Positions 1 to 10,172 of a stretch of 64,000 nucleotides of DNA are shown piece after piece. The translations under genes and the position numbers were made by a program. Below the pieces are notes generated by a model that ran no database searches, was not told the origin of the DNA, and was given only the letters and a program-made list of their open reading frames with translations. Position 1 is the stretch's first letter. Every line of letters begins with the position of its first letter. This DNA is from Vermamoeba vermiformis (lineage: Eukaryota > Tubulinea > Echinamoebida), in assembly GCA_045837725.1 (NCBI GenBank), contig JBEWZL010000235.1, forward strand, positions 372,001 through 436,000, in the 5' to 3' direction.

Positions 1-1214
1 ACATTAGTGCAGCTCCACGAACATTGCACAACCATTTATGACCGTTAGTCCTATAGTAGGTCTCGGTGTTAGCATGAAGCACTATGTTTAAGTTTTCAAA
101 TTGCTTATATCACTTACACGTAGAAGTCTGGATCCAGCTCTTGCAAATTTAATTTGACTTGTCCCCACGCGTGCGCACCGTCGATCATGACCATTACATC
201 ATTCCTATGGCATATTTGGATCATTTCTTTGATAGGAAACACGATGGCGGTAGGACTCGTAATGTGTTCAAAGGCCGCTAATCGAATTTTGCCTTTTCCT
301 TCAACGTTTGTATTCTTCGATAAATACTCTTCAAATTGATCTAAAATATCCTTTGAGTCTTTGATAGGAAATTTTAAGCTCATTAATTCCAAGATAACGC
401 CTGACGATTTGGAGATGTAATCCACCGTCATTTTGACCGCGCCGTACGTAATGTCGAACATTAACACTCGTTCTCCTTCTTTAAAATTAAGACTTCGTAG
501 AATTGCGTTCATTCCAAACTCTAAACATTTAACAAATGATAAGTAAGCGCGGAAACGGAGAAAAAAAATTGATGCTCATGGTTGACTTTGAGCCTACTTA
601 CCGACATTAGGCACGAATGTAACTTGTTGAGGTTTAGCTCCTACGGAATAGGCACATTCTCGAAGGGATTTAATGACATGCGGGTATAATTCGTCGTAAA
701 AGAACTGCACTGGCTGTTCTTCAATGTGCCGTTGGCAATCTGTCAAAAAAAGTTAATTTCGACCGCTAAAGGATGAAAATAGCGGCATAATAAATTATTA
801 TATTCGTGAGTAATGGTTACCTTGATAATAATTCAAAATAGGCTTCGGGACGCCTCCGTATGACCCGTGGGCGATAAAAGTCAGATCCTGCTTGAAATAG
901 AATAATTCTTTGCCAATATGCTCGCCAAGCTCTGGTGGTATGCTGTTAAAAGCATCTAAGGCGTTCTCTGCGAAAATTCATTGGTCAGATCAGTTAAAAA
1001 AAATTCAAAGTACACGGATGCTGGTATTGTTCCAGTCTAAAATTATACATATAATAATTTCTAATAATAGTAACGAATGCCGGTTCTAAAATTAGTTAAA
1101 TGATTTCGCTAGTTTAGTCGTTGTTTGATCTTACTTACTTTCAAACTCAAAACTAGCTGGCTCTTTATATTCAGTATTATTTTGCCTAACCCATGTTTCT
1201 ACGTCTTTGTACAT
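1..1214 (-). CDS. Class V PLP aminotransferase, isopenicillin-N-epimerase-like (partial)
   Basis: A PLP-dependent enzyme of the class V aminotransferase family, closest in style to the isopenicillin N epimerase/cysteine desulfurase-like branch; the substrate cannot be told. The gene reads leftwards from an ATG at 1214. Exons fit at 1214-1139, 967-821, 739-602, 520-118 and 51-1, all in phase. The second exon gives FIAHGSYGGVPKPIL, the family's N-terminal NHGSfG-type motif. The fourth gives MIDGAHAWGQVKL, with the Asp that binds the PLP nitrogen. The last gives TNGHKWLCNVRGAALM, with the Lys that forms the Schiff base. The C-terminal half lies outside the window. About 255 residues are visible, against roughly 400 for a full protein. 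The fold assignment is firm; the reaction is inference. Confidence 0.88.
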
Positions 1215-1341
1215 TATTTGTGTTGCTTAGGCGCGTGATTGAACAACACTTTTTTTTGTTGGACGGCAAACCGGTCCTGGTAGAAATCTTTGGCTGAAAA
1301 AATCTATTGTTGCACGCCATAATATTTATTAGATACTACAA

Positions 1342-2623
1342 ATGGATAATCCAAAGTTTTTCGGTGCTTTTGTCAACGGCATCTTGCGAAATACATTTTA
1401 CGGAGATGATTCAATTACACCTGAATTTCTGAAGTCAGAATTATTTGCAGATCACGATATTACTGTTGAAGGTAATTATTTTGATATTTATAGTTCTATC
1501 CTGAACTCTCTGCATTTTTCTGATTGATCCGAATTTTCAACTTAATTTTCTAATTAAGATTAACAGCCTGATAATCATTCATTATGAGCTATATAGCAGA
1601 GAATATTTTTTACGCTTGTAAATAATAATTTTAATATTATTGGCAAATTTTGGTGTTGATCAGCTGGATCGGACTGGCAGCCAATCTACCCGACTAATAA
1701 CTGTTATTTAATAGATATCGCGGTTAAATTCAAAAGCCTACAAGAGTTATTGACAAAAGCTGGCAGCGAGAACTATGAAATATCGGAAATCGAAAAGGCA
1801 TTACAGAGCGTAAGTAGGAATGCTTTAATATAGCGCTTTCTGCATATCAATTGTATCATAATATATTATAATTATCGTCATAAAAATGGTGATTATAGCT
1901 TAATAATGATTATAGAGCGATTTGGACGAAATGCAACAAGCAGTTGTAGCGAAGTTATGGCGAACACAGAAACAAAAGGTAAATTATCTTCACATTATAA
2001 ATGCCGTATATAGAATATAGTATACTATCATATCACTGCTAAGTGTTATTACATCCGTATTGGATGAGATGGAGCTCGAATTTATCGGATCCGTTCTTAG
2101 CGAAACTATTTGTGTTCTTATATGCTTTTGGCTATTGTAATAACAATATTCATGAATAGATTCACGATTCATTGCGTCAAAAGAGCAGTTTCAACGACAA
2201 ATTGAAGAAGCTGAGCTGGCGTATTGACGTCGAAACTAAGACGAAGGATTCAAAGGGCGATTTGAACAATACTATAGCTATTGTAGAGATGGTGCTTGGA
2301 AAGGTAAGCTTACATATAGCAAGAATTACTCGTAGCTCAAATTTAAACGCTGCACGATCCCGTTACAAAACATTTTATTTGGCTTGGATCCACGCTACAA
2401 TAGACTTAATTCATATCTATAAATACCAAAAATATTAGAATACCGAATATATACTCATTTTGTTTTTGTGTAGCCATCTTTCGCCGCGGATTCAAACACG
2501 CAAACAGTTAGCGAGACTGATAAGGCAATTCGATTTGAAATGAGCAAAGATCAAATACATGAAACATTGTATCATATTAATAACATCCAAAAGTTAATTA
2601 ACGGCGATCAAGAACAGCAATAA
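1342..2623 (+). CDS. COMMD1: COMM domain-containing protein 1 (Commander complex subunit)
   Basis: Five exons (1342-1471, 1715-1809, 1916-1978, 2160-2303, 2474-2623) join in phase into 193 residues; human COMMD1 is 190. The N-terminus reads NGILRNTFYGDDSITPEFL, which follows the COMMD1 helical-domain pattern of a TFHG-like motif followed by ITEELL. The C-terminal COMM domain begins with KLKKLSWRIDVETKT, the family hallmark LSWRvD, and continues with IAIVEMVLGK. The final exon has IRFEMSKDQIHETLYHI, the closing helix of the domain. COMMD proteins form a decamer inside the Commander complex, which recycles membrane cargo from endosomes. The similarity covers the N-terminal domain as well as the COMM domain, which is why COMMD1 is chosen over other COMMD paralogues. 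The poly(A)-like AATAAA is just after the stop. Confidence 0.87.
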
Positions 2624-3543
2624 GGATCGCATCTGTGATCAGAACCACTGGAACTTCTTTTTAAATAAATCCATTTGTTAAATACTCAAGTCATCCGTAT
2701 TTATAATTCAAACGGGTTAAATCATTCATTCTAGCAACTGGCCGCAGGACCTGGTGCTCAATAATGTTTTTCGCTGTAGAAATGCCTTTTAAATTGCTAG
2801 CAGCGAGGCAATGCCACAAAAGTCATTATAACTTGGTGGTGCAAAACATGATTGTTATGCGAGCAACGAGGGAGTTAACGAATGGCAGATCGACCTTTTG
2901 ATCTGTTTGTACTTCGTCACTGCTAATTATTCTAATAATATTATTTTTATTATTTTCAATATTACCATACCACATGTACAATGCTATGGACGTCAATCGA
3001 GTAAGAGTAAGGATTAAATTATTTTTACAATTATTCTAATTTTTGGCCATTAAGCAGTCTGCTCGCTACAATAGGACACAAACATTATATAAGAACTCTG
3101 CGAGAATTTAAGGAAGGTTAGGTTATTAATGAAGGCAGTCGCGCTCATTTGGACCGCCAAGATTGAAATCGTGGTAACTCTGCTGGTCTTTTAGATAATT
3201 ACGCAAATGAATTATTTTAAAGATGTGTAATTACGCAGATATTTTCGACGAATCAACGTGCGCTTCTTTGCGACTTTAATTCACCGGATTTGTTTTCCAG
3301 CCTTGAAACGGTTATTTTCAAACAAAATATGATCGTTTCATAAAGATATGATTACATCAATCGATTATTTACGAGATTTGCTTAGAAGATATTTCTAGCA
3401 CTAAATTTACGGATCTGCAATCTTGCTCTGATTTTCTCCGAGATTTCTGCTTATTCTATAGGTCCTGTCTTGCCCAACGTATTGTTTCGGACAAATAGAC
3501 CTATTTAGCGATCGACAAACACAACTACGAGTATTCATCGCGA
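2624..3543. other. Intergenic region, no gene seen
   Basis: About 920 bases, AT-rich, between the COMMD1 stop and the first kinase gene. I found no exon chain with consistent phase on either strand and no repeat. The right part presumably holds the promoter and 5' leader of the kinase gene. Confidence 0.5.
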
Positions 3544-6500
3544 ATGGATACTATGCACAGATCCGGCTTTCGGATCTGTTTAATTATACTGGCTTTGGGC
3601 ATATTTTGTCTAGTTGACGTAAGTATATCGACAAATATTTGTTTTATGATTAATTTTGTCCGAGAATAAGCGCAGATCCGGTTCTATTACGTGATATAAT
3701 CACAACGTATTCCGATCTGTGTAAGGAAGATGGCCAGTCCGGCTCGGCTCGGCTATCCGGAACGTTCTGGCTATCCGGAGGCAGGTGGTGGAAACTTGGG
3801 TTGGCAACCACGCAGATGTCCCAGGTTCAAATCCCAGCGGCATACCTGATTTTTATTTATTTGTATGGCTTGGTACCTGCTCAAGGTGGACTGAAACTGT
3901 CAACTGCACTGAGGTCATGGGTTCAAATCCCGTGGGTAGCGTTAATTATTATCCACATAGTTGATTGATCTTTGTTGCTTTTTCAGCTAGTAGGTTCATA
4001 ATTGAAGGAACAATGGTTACTTAGTGCACTATGGTTATCCAACACAAAAAGAAGTTCTTTGCACACCCTCCATATACTTATCCGGAAGTTTTTACTTGTC
4101 CGGGACATGCAACTTGTCCGGGCTGGATAACTTAGCCGGGCTGGACATCTCACCCTGGCTGGCTATGTCATCCATGCTGGATTGGCCATCCTCCTAAATG
4201 ATTCGATATTTTTCAAGCTTTTCGAAAATATTTGTATATTAACCATTAAATTATAGCATATAATTAAGTATTCTTGTCTTAGGCCCGATTAACACTGCCA
4301 CCTGATTACGACGGCCGTGATGGATTTGGCACTTCAGTTGCAGTCTCATTGAATGACGAATTAGCAATTTCAGCGCCAGATACTAGAGCTATATTTATAT
4401 ACAAACAAGGCGATAATATGACATGGAGCGTTACACAAGTTATTAGCTTGGATCAAGGAAGCGAATCCGATCAGTTTGGCGCGGCTATCTTATTTGGCAA
4501 CAATTTTCTATTTATTGGTGCTCCCGGCGTATTAAATAGTAAGTCTTATACCTCTAGTTAGAATTCTTTTCTTATTGTCCAAATTGCGAATTCAAACTTA
4601 CAATTTTTTCTTCGACAGATGCAGGCGAAGTTTACGTGTACTCAAAGGTCAAAACGGACAAATGGGAATTTATACAGAAAGTTAATCCAGTACCTACTGG
4701 CAGCGACCGTTCTACAAGTTTTGGAACTTCGATCTCAGTTAGCAATCGATTCTTAGCTGTCGCAGCTTCTTCTTCAGTCTTTGTCTTCAACCTCAACGAA
4801 ACTGCATCGAATTGGAGCCTATTAAAGCGATTCAATTATATGACCTTCAGAGCAGCTCGAGTTCTTGTAACGGATTCGATCTTGTTTGCGAGCGATCCGA
4901 AAAATCAGAACGTATTATACTACACGTATAACGAAGTCACAATGAATTTTGAAAATCAACAGCAAGTCAATAGACCACTCTCATCACAGCAAAACTTTGG
5001 AATTGGGTTGGCTTATTTTGGCGGGAACTTCTTTATTTCAGCGCCTAATGTCACGGTGAATCAAACTTATACTAGCCAAATTCAGTTTGGATACGTCAAT
5101 ACGACTACATATGAATGGATTGCTTTGGACAAGTGGACGCGAGACCCCGGATACGGACTACTTTTGACAACTTCAGTCAACAACCAACGACTATTTATAG
5201 CTTCAAATTACTCCATAGCTTTAGTCAACGACATTACAAGTCCAGATTCAGGCGCAGTATTCGATGTTAATGGCGTGACTAGTGCGGATAGTGACTCAAA
5301 GGGATTTGCTTTCTTTGGTGTCACCGGCGCCGTTCGACTATTTCAATTCGACGCACCGTCTAATTCGTGGACCGAAATTGATGGAAATGCACCTGTTGTA
5401 GCTCCTGCGGCCCCAGTTCCATCGCCACCCAATAATGACTTGCCGTTGGGACTTGGATTGGGCTTGCCGCTTGGCCTTCTTGCAGGTACGTAGTATCAAT
5501 TCAAGTCTATTATTCAAACATTAACGTTATCTACTTCGTAGCTGGAGCCGTTGTGTTTGTGGTTTTGTTTTTGAAAAAGAAGAAGAAACAAAAGAAGAAG
5601 AAAGAAGAGGAAGAACGTAAAGCGGAGCAAGCAAAGCGAGAATCTACAGCTGGACTGCCTCGTGTTCAGAGTCAAGTACGTTACAATTCTTTTAATATAA
5701 TTCGAAGAAAACGAACCTAACTGTATACTTTACCCAGTACAACGCGTTACCGGCAATTAATGCAAGTGAGAGTGACCCAATGGCAAACACTATTAATGCA
5801 GGTAACGCTATGACCGAGACTATGGCGTTAGACCGATTGAACGTTCCGTACGCCTCGTTGAAGTTTAACGAAGAAATTGGAGTTGGCGCATTTGGCAAAG
5901 TGTTCTTAGGCGGTGAGTATTATCCACGATACAATATTAATATTAATACTAACTTGTTGACGTAGAATGGGAGCACGCTGTGGTTGCATTGAAGATCGGA
6001 ACTGTTGTGTCTAATCAAGCATTTTTCGACGAGGCAAAACTCATGGTGTAAGTTTTAAGTTTGATTATGTTTAAATATTGATATTAACGCGGAATGTTTA
6101 GTGAATTGCGGCCTCACCCTAACATCGTACAAATGTACGGTGTCTCTATCGACGGTCCGTATCCAGTTATGATTCTAGAGTACTGCGATGGCGGTAGTTT
6201 GGACAAGCGACTATTTACCAAGAATAGTTCGCTGGGTCAACGCGATGAGCTTGATTTTGCGTTCGGTATTGCTAAGGGACTGAACTACTTGCATAAGAAT
6301 GGCATTGTACATCGCGACTTGGCTGTACGAAACGTTTTGGTACGTAGCAACAAAATTTGACGGTCAAAAATTTGAAATTTGCCACTCAAAATTCTCAATT
6401 CGGCTTTTGTACTGGCTTATCTTTATTTTTATCGACATATAGCGAACACTAACTAATATTTTTCTCCTATAGTTGCTGCACGGAGTCCCTAAAATTTCCG

Positions 6501-7000
6501 ATTTTGGCATGTCTCGCGCTGTTGGACAAACGCGACAAGGAACAACAAAGTCGACTGTTGGACCAATTCGGTGGATGGTATGACCTTCGTATCCATTATT
6601 CATTATAAGCGTTAGCATTAACGATGTTATTTTAGGCACCTGAGTCGCTAAAGACAAAGGAGTACAGTCATTTCTCCGATGTTTGGTCGTATGGAATAAC
6701 GTTGTACGAAATAGTAGCCAGACAAGAGCCACATAGTAACGAAGACGAACTAAATATAGCCGTTAAGATTAGGTTAGTCACTACTTCAATTTACTTTTGT
6801 GGATGCGAATTTTCTCTTACTTGACCTTAATTAACAAAATCTTAAGGGATGAGAATTATACGCCCGCTGTTCCAGAGCATTGCAACGCATTTTTGAAGTC
6901 GCTCATGGAACGGTGTTGGAATGCGGATCCAGAAAAGCGACCAACGATGGAAGTGATCTGCAACGAATTTCAGGAGTACTTGAGCTCTAATCAAGCTTAG
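3544..7000 (+). CDS. Receptor-like protein kinase with FG-GAP (integrin-alpha type) ectodomain
   Basis: Ten exons join in phase: 3544-3618, 4283-4538, 4619-5485, 5542-5675, 5738-5912, 5966-6047, 6102-6339, 6473-6577, 6636-6772 and 6847-7000, giving 740 residues. Residues 1-25 are a signal peptide (hydrophobic LIILALGIFCLV). The ectodomain (about 26-385) has FG-GAP-like blades such as DGFGTSVAVSLNDELAISAP and DQFGAAILFGNNFLFIGAP. A transmembrane helix near residues 405-430 is followed by a very basic KKKKKQKKKKEEE stretch. The kinase domain has the P-loop GVGAFGKV, VALKI (beta-3 Lys), HRDLAVRN, ISDFGMSR and WMAPES. HRDLAxRN is a tyrosine-kinase signature, but the activation loop contains no tyrosine, so a TKL-type Ser/Thr kinase is also possible. 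The kinase domain is closely related to that of the gene at 10173-13220. Confidence 0.88.
3725..4195. repeat. Repeat-bearing part of kinase intron 1, with two tRNA B-box-like motifs
   Basis: The 664-nt first intron of the FG-GAP kinase gene is far longer than its other introns and locally GC-richer. It holds two sequences of the RNA polymerase III B-box type: CAGGTTCAAATCCCAG near 3825 and ATGGGTTCAAATCCCGT near 3918. The second has a well-paired T-arm; the first has mismatches. No convincing A box, acceptor stem or complete cloverleaf was found. Around them are short iterations: CTATCCGG twice near 3755-3780, and TTGTCCGGG / AGCCGGGCTGGA repeats near 4095-4150. It looks like remnants of tRNA-derived (SINE-like) insertions, but this is inference. 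Confidence 0.4.
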
Positions 7001-7592
7001 TACACTTTTGTAAATAGGATTATTTATTAATTAAATGCATATTAACTCGACTCACCGGCCTTGGATGTGCCACCGTTGCATTGCTGCACTGCGTAGTAAA
7101 GTAAGTAATCACTATTGATGTTCGTACTTACTAATTCTTTTGCTATATATCTAGCAGATAAGTTACTGTGGTATTACTACCTTCAGAGGCCAGTACGCGG
7201 CAAGTGGGAAGGTATCATTCGTGTTTTCGTGTATTCAGATATTGATATCTTCTGTTCAGATTGCCTGCGGTTGGAACCTTCCAATGACGAGAACGTTGTT
7301 TTTTTTGGAAATTCCAAATTGTTCCCTTTTTTGAGAGCTTCGACAGGTGTCAAACAGCTTCCTAGAAGGTTCACAGAAGGTTCACATGGCGTAATCGCGA
7401 CACTACTACGGAGCAATAGACTATGGAGAAATCATTATAAGAAGCTATTAGACAAGTAGTACTGGTGGTCCGCTTTTTCAATTTTAAGATCCGCTATCTC
7501 GACGGATCACCGTTTTTCCGTTGGAGCATAAATAGACAAAGGTACCGAGTGAGTTATATCGAATAATTATTCACTCAAATAGCATCTTCATC
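7001..7592. other. Intergenic region with a doubtful 114-codon open frame
   Basis: Between the kinase stop and the dehydrogenase start there is an open frame at 7115-7459 (plus strand) beginning MMFVLTNSF and ending NHYKKLLDK. It has no recognisable domain, and an overlapping frame is open on the other strand. No spliced gene model was evident. I treat it as unproven; it could be the remnant of a gene or chance. Confidence 0.25.
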
Positions 7593-8477
7593 ATGTCCAC
7601 ACCTCAAGTATTCCTCATCACCGGTTGCTCAAGCGGTTTTGGCTACGCACTCGTCGAACATTTTCTCGCTGCTGGTCACAAAGTTGCCGCTACTGCTCGA
7701 GACGTGTCTAAAGTAGAAGGATTTGCTAAGAAACATTCTCAATCAGCTCTTGCTCTTCGCTTGGACGTCACTGACAAAGCATCCATCCACGACGCTGTCG
7801 AGAAGACCATTCAAAAGTTTGGACGCATTGACGTGCTTATTAACAACGCTGGATATGGCATCATGAACTCCGCCGAATTTTTCACTGAACGCGAGCTCCG
7901 TGCAATTATGGACACCAACTTCTTCGGCGCTGTCTTCACTTCTCAAGCTGTTTTGCCGCAGATGCGCAAACAACGCAGTGGAGCCATTATTCAAGTCTCT
8001 TCTGCTATGGGTTCCACCACGATGCCTGGCAACGCTGCATATTGTGCTACCAAGTACGCTCTCGCTGGATTCTCGGAAACTCTCGCCTCAGAAGTTGCAC
8101 CTCTCGGGATCCGCGTTGTCGTCACCGAGCCCGGAGGCTTCAATACCGGAATTATGGCAAAAATTCAAGCCCCTCCTTCAGAAGCCATCGAGACCTACGA
8201 TGTTCTTAAGCAGTTGCTGCCTGTACTGAACTTGTTGAATGGCAATCAGATTGGAGATCCGGTCAAGTTCGCAGTTGCCGTCGAACAAATTCTCGCGCTC
8301 GAAAAACCACCAGTTCGCATCCCAATTGGCAGCGACTCTATTGCCATGGTGCGCGCTCATGCGGTGAAGCAAATCGAAGACATTGATGCCTTTAAGCACA
8401 TCGGATCCAAGACCGATTATGACAATTTGAATGAAACTCAATTGACCTTGTTGAAGATGTTCGCTATTCAACAATAA
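7593..8477 (+). CDS. Short-chain dehydrogenase/reductase (classical SDR), intronless
   Basis: A single uninterrupted frame of 294 residues encodes an NAD(P)-dependent oxidoreductase with a Rossmann fold. It starts MSTPQVFLITGCSSGFGYAL, giving the TGxxxGxG cofactor loop. INNAGYG follows near residue 85, the catalytic Ser lies in IIQVSSAMGS, and YCATK carries the catalytic Tyr and Lys. TEPGGFNTG follows, the PG motif after the active site. An Arg after the TA of beta strand 2 (AATARD) suggests NADP preference. Length fits the oxidoreductase group that resembles bacterial retinol-dehydrogenase-like SDRs. Unlike almost every neighbour it has no introns, so recent gain from bacteria or by retroposition is possible. 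AATAAA lies about 45 bases after the stop. The substrate is unknown. Confidence 0.93.
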   Translation: MSTPQVFLITGCSSGFGYALVEHFLAAGHKVAATARDVSKVEGFAKKHSQSALALRLDVTDKASIHDAVEKTIQKFGRIDVLINNAGYGIMNSAEFFTERELRAIMDTNFFGAVFTSQAVLPQMRKQRSGAIIQVSSAMGSTTMPGNAAYCATKYALAGFSETLASEVAPLGIRVVVTEPGGFNTGIMAKIQAPPSEAIETYDVLKQLLPVLNLLNGNQIGDPVKFAVAVEQILALEKPPVRIPIGSDSIAMVRAHAVKQIEDIDAFKHIGSKTDYDNLNETQLTLLKMFAIQQ

Positions 8478-8917
8478 GAAGGACCTTACTGTGGCTCTTG
8501 TTCATTTTCTATCTATCCAATAAATAAAATTGATAAAAGCGTTTTTGTCGTGATTGCAGGACAGGCACTGAGTTACACTTTATACGAGGTGCAATTACTG
8601 ATGTTCTCGACATTGCACGGCACCACGTGATCTCAAAATTACAGAAGAATAAAATATCTAGTTATTTTCTGACAATGTGATTTTCGTGGCTTTGTAGGTC
8701 GCTCTATTAATTTTTTCAGAAATGGCGCATAGCACCACATATAAATAATGAATATATCAAAGAGTAATGCAACAACAATTGAAAGCAACAGAAATCAATT
8801 TAACTCGCAATTAATTTTTAGATCCAGGTTTGTAAAATCTTCTAACTGCTCGAAAAATTCATATAAATTAATGAATATTATTTTAATTATCAGCTAGTAA
8901 GTTTAAAGCAAGAACAA
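8478..8917. other. Intergenic region
   Basis: About 440 AT-rich bases between two intronless genes. It contains AATAAA-type polyadenylation signals near 8520 belonging to the dehydrogenase. A possible 5' leader intron lies just before 8918 (a TTTTTAG acceptor near 8820). Nothing else was recognised. Confidence 0.45.
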
Positions 8918-9589
8918 ATGGAAAAGATCGAGAACAAGGCAGAATACTTTTTTGGCGATAAGCCAGTGATTGACAAGGCGGTTGATGAAGACGAATTCGA
9001 AGGCGCAGTGACGGAGCAAGTAATATTTAGCCCGGAAGAAACGATAGAAAAGATATTGACGCTGAATCTGGCGGACTTCTGGAACCAAATCTGGGTTGAG
9101 CTTGCAACGCTTGGCTGCACTGTAGAAGTCAGCGAAGACTACAAGAACGTCATATTGAAGAACGTATCTGCAATGGCACGCGCAAAGTACCCTCTGCGCG
9201 AATCTCCGTACGTCAGCTTTGACGAAGATGCGGCCAGCGCGAAGAAGAAGGGCTGGATATGGAACGACAACGTTCACGTCGTTGTTAAGCAAATATGGTT
9301 CCCAAGCACGTTCGCAGAGGCAGTAATTTCGTGGATGTTCGCTGAATGCGGCGCTGAATCCGGATTGAGCATGATTCGCAAGGATATGCAGGTAGAGCCA
9401 AACGAAGTATCGGCATACAACGATTGGCTAGCCTTCTTTAACGACGCATTCAACTTCTGCGAGCACAACTTGACGAACTTCAAGGGCAAGCCCGTACGCG
9501 ATCTGGTACTGAAGAACGACGGCAACAAGAAGGTGACGATAGCGCAAGACGCGGGTGCTTTCTACTTTGTGGAGTACTTTACTTCTTAA
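8918..9589 (+). CDS. Unknown acidic 223-residue protein, intronless
   Basis: One uninterrupted frame starting MEKIENKAEYFFGDKPVIDK and ending FYFVEYFTS. I do not recognise the family. It has no signal peptide or membrane helix and is probably cytosolic. The first 50 residues are acidic and likely flexible. The rest is mixed, with aromatic-rich patches (NLADFWNQIWVEL, KKKGWIWNDN, SAYNDWLAFFNDAFNF). Lysine is written almost always AAG and asparagine AAC within the body of the gene, a stronger bias than in neighbouring exons and consistent with high expression or a different origin. That the frame stays open for 672 bases with coherent codon bias supports a real gene. Like the dehydrogenase upstream, it lacks introns. 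Confidence 0.75.
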   Translation: MEKIENKAEYFFGDKPVIDKAVDEDEFEGAVTEQVIFSPEETIEKILTLNLADFWNQIWVELATLGCTVEVSEDYKNVILKNVSAMARAKYPLRESPYVSFDEDAASAKKKGWIWNDNVHVVVKQIWFPSTFAEAVISWMFAECGAESGLSMIRKDMQVEPNEVSAYNDWLAFFNDAFNFCEHNLTNFKGKPVRDLVLKNDGNKKVTIAQDAGAFYFVEYFTS

Positions 9590-10172
9590 GTAAGTCATAT
9601 ATATGCCCTTATTAAGCAGACTTTTGTAAATAAAATTCCAAGCTTAATTTTTGTCGTACGAATTTTTATTGCGATCATAACTGTTATTATTTATAAAATA
9701 GCTATATTAGAGTAATTATAATAGTCCAACGGATATCAAAAAGATTATCCTTTACGACTAGCATTAGTGCTCGGATCTCGTGCTAAGCACTCTGTGTACG
9801 AAAATTAAGATTAGCATTGCATTAATTCCAAAACAGTACGAAATCAAAATATTTATATATAATTAATAATTTAGTAACTAGACTGTCTTTGCGTTGGATT
9901 TAGAACCAAGAATTACGCGGAACTGGCAGTGATACAGATCCACTCTAAAGAAATATGATAGCAAGATATTTATCTATCTTGATCAATATGGTCATGATTG
10001 ACAGTAATCTGCTCCGCTCGACATTACCGACATGTTCTCTTTCCAAATCCAGCGAAACGATTCTCATGCTTCTAGACAATCGTTCACAAGCTGTTAGTAC
10101 TCGCTTATATAATATTATTTATTATAGTGATTTGATCTAATATTTGTTTTTTGTAGCTTCACAAGCCCACGA
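9590..10172. other. Intergenic region upstream of the Kelch kinase
   Basis: About 580 AT-rich bases. A 61-codon frame (9955-10140) ends at a GTTAGT donor-like site, and TTTTTTGTAG near 10155 is a plausible acceptor. Joining the two does not read into the kinase frame, so this is best viewed as 5' leader with an intron or an upstream open frame. Confidence 0.35.

Noticed and set aside
3815-3950. Two tRNA genes in the kinase intron
   Set aside because: Only the T-arm/B-box parts fit; no acceptor stem, D-arm or anticodon arm pairs convincingly, so reported as repeat remnants.
9955-10140. Upstream coding exon of the Kelch kinase
   Set aside because: Splicing it to the next acceptor reads into a stop out of frame with the kinase; the signal peptide at 10173 is a good natural start.
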